A stretch of 21,166 nt of DNA from Eutypella sp. D-1 (Eukaryota > Ascomycota > Sordariomycetes > Xylariales > Diatrypaceae), in NCBI GenBank assembly GCA_023313575.1, contig JAJTTP010000050.1, forward strand, positions 1 to 21,166, given 5' to 3'. Below the pieces are notes generated by a model that ran no database searches, was not told the origin of the DNA, and saw nothing but the letters and a program-made list of their open reading frames with translations. Positions 16,648 through 21,166 of this stretch are shown in pieces. Each line of letters starts with the position of its first letter. Position 1 is the stretch's first letter. The position numbers were made by a program, and so were the translations under genes.

Positions 16648-16711
16648 TAGGTTAGTAAAATTTAGAGTTAAACATGTATTATATACTATTAATGTAAGTA
16701 ATAATAATAAT
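16648..16711. repeat. direct repeat, copy 2
   Basis: AAATTTAGAGTTAAACATG, TGTATTATATACTATTAATG and GTAATAATAATAAT, matching the block at 14962-15041. The two copies bracket the degraded 15.0-16.6 kb stretch in the same orientation. Confidence 0.6.
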
Positions 16712-16782
16712 GCTTTGTCAAAAAATTCATAATATTTTATTTAATGAACTCATAATATTCTTCTAATCGTTAGAAAACAAAA

Positions 16783-16850
16783 AAAAAATAAGAGACTTGA
16801 ACTCCCATTTTTCGAAAATATAACGAATACTCTACCTTATTGAGTTTTTT
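16783..16850 (-). tRNA. tRNA-like sequence, anticodon unclear
   Basis: Minus strand has a D-arm-like AATA-AGGTAGAG-TATT and a T-arm-like GGGAG-TTCAAGT-CTCTT with an A/T-rich acceptor (AAAAAAC against ATTTTTT). The anticodon arm does not fold cleanly with a U at position 33, so this may be a degraded tRNA or chance. Confidence 0.25.
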
Positions 16851-16914
16851 TTTTATTTTTTATAATGTTTATTATCATATAAATCGAATAAGAAAAAATA
16901 AACAAAAAATCCTA

Positions 16915-17491
16915 CTAATCTCTTCTACGTTTAGAAGTATCTGCTGTGATGTTATTATCTGCTACTCTTTTATTATCAGAAATTTCAGGAATATATTTCG
17001 CTCTACTACTTTTAAATTGACCTATAAGAGACATCTGATTCTCGAATTCTGATCTAATTGACTCCAATTTTTCTTTATCTTTAAGATAATTTAGAATTAG
17101 GATCAAGCTTCTTGATATCTTCATCTATTTTTTTTATATCATCATGTACTTTATCTGCAAGAGATCTATACACATACTGTGATCCATCCCCCGTTAAATT
17201 TTCTTTATTAGGTTCTGAAGCATACGATATAAACCCTTCAGGAGTATCGAAAAAATTATACAATTTACATACAAGAACAATTAACATATAAATACCCCAT
17301 ATTAATAATCAATACGAAGAAATTATATCTTGAATTTTATAAAATAAACATAAGAGAGATTTAAAAAAATTAGATTGTAAAAACTTATTTTTATTCTCAT
17401 TATAGCCATAGTAATAGCTGAAAATACTTAATGAGAAAATAGCTAAGATCAATAAATACCATCTTAAAACTTCATAGCCCCCAAAAAGCAA
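16915..17491 (-). CDS. hypothetical membrane protein ORF following nad5
   Basis: Continuous in code 4 from [20 protein letters not shown] (about 17491) to about 17085, then one shift near 17090-17100 into [20 protein letters not shown] … TSKRRRD, stop TAG 16917-16915. About 190 residues: three hydrophobic segments ([47 protein letters not shown]), then a charged helical tail ([19 protein letters not shown]…). No ATG at the start. It overlaps the nad5 end in another frame, so it may be a C-terminal extension of nad5 split by an indel. Function unknown. Confidence 0.5.
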
Positions 17492-18453
17492 CAGATAAAT
17501 ACCCTATAAAACCTATTAATATATATAAAGCATAACTTGTTACAACACCTGTGCTTAAAGATGAAATAGCTTTACTTAATTTAACCAATCCTAGCTCTAG
17601 ACCGAAGGGTCCTAATAACTCTATGCTTCCTTTATCCAACACTTTAGTAGTCTGTCCTCCTAAATTTAAAACTAAGTTAGTGATATATTTATTGTAAAAC
17701 ATTTCAACCAAAAATCTTTGATTAAAAAAAAACCGATTGTAACCAAACCTAGATAATTTAAAGCTGATTAAAGATTCAGGTAAATATTCTGAAAAAATAA
17801 TAGCTAACATACTAAAGATAACAGTGAAGACAAAAGGTAAAAGTTTAAATATAGTAGGTACTCCAAATTCTGTCTCAATGACTATTTCATGAACAGGATG
17901 TATAAAAATACTGTTATCAATAAAAAAACTTGAACCTAAACCTATAAATAGATCTTTAGTAATATAACCAAAGAATATAAAATACAGCTAGTATTACCAG
18001 AGGTAAACTTAAAAATAAATCACCTTCATGAGCATGTTTATAATATGTCATTGATCCATTAGGATTAGTTAAGAAAGTTAAATATAGGACTTTAACTGAA
18101 TACAATGTAGTAAATATTGCACCTATTACTGCTATTACATATACAGCTATACTACTAAAATAATATTGACCAAAAGCAGATTCTAATATAAAATCTTTAC
18201 TATAAAATCCAGTCATGAAAGGAAATGCTACTAAACTAAGACTAGCAATTAGCATAACAGAATAAATTAAAGGTAAGAATGAGATTAATCCACCGTATCT
18301 TCTAAAATCCTGGTTATCCCCCACTGCATGAATAACTGCTCCAGCTCCTAAGAATAATAATCCTTTATAAAAAGCATGATTAACAAGATGGAATAAGGCT
18401 ATGTTATATGATGATAAACCTACTGCTATTACCATCATACCTAATTGCGACGT
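17400..18453 (-). CDS. nad5: nad5 3' exon (NADH dehydrogenase subunit 5, C-terminal part), one frameshift
   Basis: Strong match to the C-terminal half of ND5, an antiporter-like membrane subunit of complex [55 protein letters not shown] and [11 protein letters not shown], then [14 protein letters not shown] and [15 protein letters not shown]. The frame changes at 17973 (VFYI, one odd base, FGYITKD): one extra base or two missing. The 5' boundary near 18450 lies inside the ST(M)SQLG motif. The end is uncertain: code-4 reading continues to TAA 17402-17400, but a shift near 17490 would instead enter the next ORF. Confidence 0.9.
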
Positions 18454-18518
18454 TACTATCATAAATTAAGAGCTTGTTAAAGCGTGTTAAATGTGACGTA
18501 AATTGGACCATTTCTTTA

Positions 18519-19440
18519 TTAGTTTTTGTATTTTTCTCAATTGTCTTTGAATTTAACTCATTCATTTAATTTAAAAACATCTTCGTTGTGTTTAGGTAAT
18601 CTCGCTAAATAAAATTGTTTTATTAAATTAACTCTTTTCATTTTTTCTGTTCTAAGAGGGTAATCACTAAAATAATTATCTATTAAATTAAAAAGTTCAG
18701 CCTTTCTATATATAACATATTTAAACGCTTCTATTTTAGGGCTACTAATATCCACTCTTCCTCCATAAATATTTATTAAAGGTTCTAATAAATATTTATT
18801 TTTTTGAGATATACCAATAAAAACTTGCCCAGATGATTCACTATAATAAACTGAACCATCACTATCAATAAACCCACTAAATCACCCATTATTAAATGTA
18901 AGATTATCAGGATACTTCAGTTCGATACTAAATTTTACGCAAAGTTTATTCATTTGTAATAAACGTGTAGGATTTCTAATTAATCCATTAACATCATTTA
19001 TTAATGCAATTAAACCTGCTCTATTCCTTAATTTATATTTAAAAGCAAGGGCATTGGAAATCTGTTTAACCGTCCCCCCATACTTATGCTGTATTAAATA
19101 TAAAACTTTTTTGTCTCTAGCATCCATTGTGATTTCACAACTATTATATCCATTTTTAGTTAATATGAAGTAACCATCTCCATCTATTAACCCAGCTAAT
19201 CATTCTTTAAATGCAAGATCCTTAATGTTACTATTATCTAAACTGTTCATATCTATATTTGTAGACATTTTTCTACTAAATATTGAACTTACGCCTAAAT
19301 GTTTATTGTTTATAGTTACAAAATTAGAAAGTTTAAGCGTCTCATTTCTATAATCAAATATTCTATTGGTTATTCATCTAGACAATATATTATTAAATTT
19401 TATTACATAGCCAAAAGCAAAAGTTACGGCAGATAAGATA
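18519..19440 (-). CDS. LAGLIDADG homing endonuclease before the nad5 3' exon
   Basis: Open in code 4 from about 19440 (SAVTFAFGYVIKF…) through an S/N-rich linker (FSRKMSTNIDMNSLDNSN). Motif 1 EWLAGLIDGDGYF near 19205, motif 2 GWFSGFIDSDGSVYY near 18885; end WVKFKDNWEKYKN with TAA 18521-18519. Conserved GLIRNPTRLLQ in the linker helix. No frameshift seen in about 300 residues. Paralogue of the ORF at 20240-21166. I see no core between the stop and the nad5 exon (about 70 nt). Its intron would sit in front of nad5 codon TCG(Ser) of SQLG. Confidence 0.82.
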
Positions 19441-19483
19441 CTCTGCCTGATAACTATATAAAACCACCAGAGGTGGGAGGCCT

Positions 19484-19570
19484 TAAAAAAAAATCAAAAA
19501 CTAAATTCTAAATTTAGAAATAATACTAAAATAGATTCGTTTAAGAATTTATTTTGGATTTTTTTTTTAG
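19484..19570. repeat. palindromic element 4
   Basis: Left arm 19484-19512 (AAAAAAAAATCAAAAACTAA, then ATTCT) and right arm 19541-19570 are imperfect inverted repeats. It shares AACTAAAwTCTAAATTTA with elements 2 and 3. Lies just downstream of the nad5 start region, next to CCACCTCTGGTGG and GGCAGA…TCTGCC hairpins (19430-19475). Confidence 0.6.
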
Positions 19571-19594
19571 ATAGGCTCCGCCTTAGCGAGATGA

Positions 19595-19829
19595 TGCACG
19601 ATGCTCCGCGAAATCCAACTTCTCTACCAAAGAAGCCAGAAACCATAAACCTTGATAAAGGAAAAGTTACGATGAATTTCAAAAAACCTTCAATCAATAA
19701 CTTGAAGGTAGGACCTATTAAGTCTACACTCTTATAACTTACCAATAGCAAGAATTTGCTAGTCTGTGATATAATATTCTTTCCATCTAAGAGAAACCCT
19801 ATTCAAAAAATTATTAGTGTAATGTACAT
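19595..19829 (-). pseudogene. nad5: nad5 5' region with an abnormal N-terminus
   Basis: From ATG 19829 the code-4 frame reads MYITLIIFW…, then about 45 non-ND5 residues, then FPLSRFMVSGFFGREVGFRG, which matches the ND5 N-terminus (LPLLGS..SGFFGRKVG). Removing the middle would give a normal start. The middle has weak likeness to ND4L (GFLLDGKNII), the usual upstream neighbour of nad5, so a damaged nad4L-nad5 fusion is possible. The frame then runs into non-ND5 sequence after GASCII. The central part of ND5 (about 280 residues) is not in the window. Confidence 0.6.
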
Positions 19830-19889
19830 TGTATATTTATTTAAAATTAAATTATTGTAAAACTTTTTTTTCCGTATGGAAGACTAAGA

Positions 19890-20110
19890 TTAAATTACTA
19901 TCTGATAGTAATGAAAAAGTATGGATTTACCACGCAACCTAAGTAATGTTTATTAAAGACAGAGAATTTTGACATTGAATTAACTAATCTAAATTCAATA
20001 AAAACTAATATCAAACGTATGGCCTCTGAGATTCCTACTAACTTACTAATAATCTCAAATTTTCACCTTATTAACACAGACATAATATGCTGGAATAACC
20101 TTATAATGGA
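19890..20110 (-). ncRNA. possible diverged group I core
   Basis: Minus strand TTATTCCAGCATATTATG, AATAAGGTGAAAATTTGAG and GTAGGAATCTCAGAGGCCAT loosely follow the P, Q and R elements (compare GGATCTTCAGAGACT). It would be the core of the intron holding the ORF at 20240-21166, ending just before the nad5 start region. No ORF in this stretch. Confidence 0.4.
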
Positions 20111-20239
20111 AGATGAATAAAAAAAACTTGAAATTATAGTGATTATAAAAATAAACACGAGCTTTGGTTATCTGCGAATTGGCTATAATTTTTTTTTATA
20201 GCTTCTACGCTACTCCTCCCTTATCATAAGTATAATAAA

Positions 20240-21166
20240 TTACTTATAATTTATTTTTTCTATTAAATATAATTTTTCTACTACTGATCCCTTTTTTACC
20301 TCATATAATTCTTTAATTAGACTAATTTTATTCCTTTTATTTGACATTAAAGGATATCTTACTAAGTAATTATCTATAATATTTAAAATTTCTTTTTTTC
20401 TGTAAATAGAATACTGAAAAGCTTGTCTAGAATCTAGAATTTTTATGCTACCTGAATATAATTTTATTAAAGAATCTAATAAATATTTATTTTTATGAGT
20501 TACACTTAAAATTAATTGATCTAACTTTTCATTATAATATATTGAACCATCACTATCGATGAATCCGCTAAATCATCCATTGTAGTAAGTCAAGGGTTTA
20601 GACACTTCAAACTCTATACCATATAACTTACAAACCTTATCTAATTGTAACATTCTTGTAGGATTTCTAATTAAACCATTAACACTACTGACTAATTTAA
20701 TCAACCCGTATTTGTGGGCTAATTTATATTTTAAACCTGAAGATATCTCTTTAATAGATCCACCAAACTTATGCTTTATAGTATAAAGAGCAAATTTATC
20801 TTCTTTATCCATTACAATTTTAAAATTAGCATAACCTTTTTTAGATAAAAAAATTTACCGTCACCATCTATTAATCCAGATAATCATTCATTAAATTCCT
20901 GTGATGTATTAGAACGTGATTGTGAAGTTATATATGTTCTTTTTTGTTGTACATTAGTAATTAAGGATTTATTTATTCTTTTTTTATTTGTACCCAATTT
21001 TATTTGTTTAATTGATTCAAATCCTTCTGAAGTAATATGAGCTTTATTTTTAATTAATTCTGCTACACTATTAAAATCAGAAAAATCTAAATATTTAGAT
21101 CCCTGTAAAGGATATTTATTAAAAAAAGGCAGAATTTTAGTGTAAATATCTTCAAATTTAGTAACA
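20240..21166 (-). pseudogene. LAGLIDADG homing endonuclease, partial at the window edge, one frameshift
   Basis: Enters from the window edge as the tail of a first LAGLIDADG domain (ILPFFNKYPLQGSKYLDFSD … HITSEGFESIKQIKL), then an N/Q/S-rich linker, then a second pair: EWLSGLIDGDGKFF near 20880 and GWFSGFIDSDGSIYY near 20570, with GLIRNPTRMLQLDKVC between. The T7 run near 20850 is one base short for FFLSKKGY. Stop TAA 20242-20240. Closely parallels 19440-18519 in both domains but is clearly diverged in sequence. Confidence 0.8.

Noticed and set aside
16840..17052. Plus-strand ORF of 70 codons
   Set aside because: Antisense to the ORF following nad5 and composed of AT-rich low-complexity sequence.

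Overview
This window reads as filamentous ascomycete DNA, mostly mitochondrial, with about 3 kb of nuclear-type DNA inside it. The mitochondrial parts are AT-rich, use TGA as tryptophan (genetic code 4), and are filled with group I introns carrying LAGLIDADG or GIY-YIG homing endonuclease genes (HEGs). Several cob introns sit at positions I recall from Botrytis and Monilinia (codons 67/68, 131/132, 143/144, about 164), so a leotiomycete is the best guess. That rests on pattern only; I could run no search.

Layout, minus strand, transcription from high to low coordinates. Upstream: an intron with a LAGLIDADG ORF (21166-20240), an odd nad5 start (about 19829-19595), a second related LAGLIDADG ORF (19440-18519), the nad5 C-terminal exon (18453 to about 17400), a hypothetical ORF (17491-16915), and a degraded stretch with GC clusters and ORF remnants (16850-14950). 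Then cob: exon 1 (14940-14785), intron A, an exon-like duplicate (13061-13036), intron B, exon 2 (11757-11712), intron C, exon 3 (9100-8909), intron D, exon 4 (7645-7610), intron E (7609-1965), an 8-nt microexon (1964-1957), intron G (1956-188), exon 6 (187 to about 131), and a last intron running off the window. Joined, the exons give cytochrome b residues 1 to about 165. The numbering puts histidines exactly at 82 and 96 and glycine at 143. The remaining 3' exons lie outside the window.

Intron E, directly after codon 143, holds two decayed HEGs, palindromic elements, GC clusters and, at about 2290-5230, a block of nuclear character: a hypothetical gene with a 55-nt spliceosomal intron (minus) and an intact GNAT acetyltransferase gene with a TATA box (plus). 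Cob is collinear on both sides of the block, so this is not a simple end-to-end join of two contigs.

I checked exon-intron boundaries by pairing each 5' exon end with an internal guide sequence (P1 helix ending in a U.G pair). This worked for introns A, B, C, D, E and G. Many HEGs, cob exon 1 and nad5 carry frameshifts, mostly in A/T runs. The copy is therefore either a mitogenome with homopolymer errors or a decaying (possibly nuclear) copy; the sequence alone does not decide.
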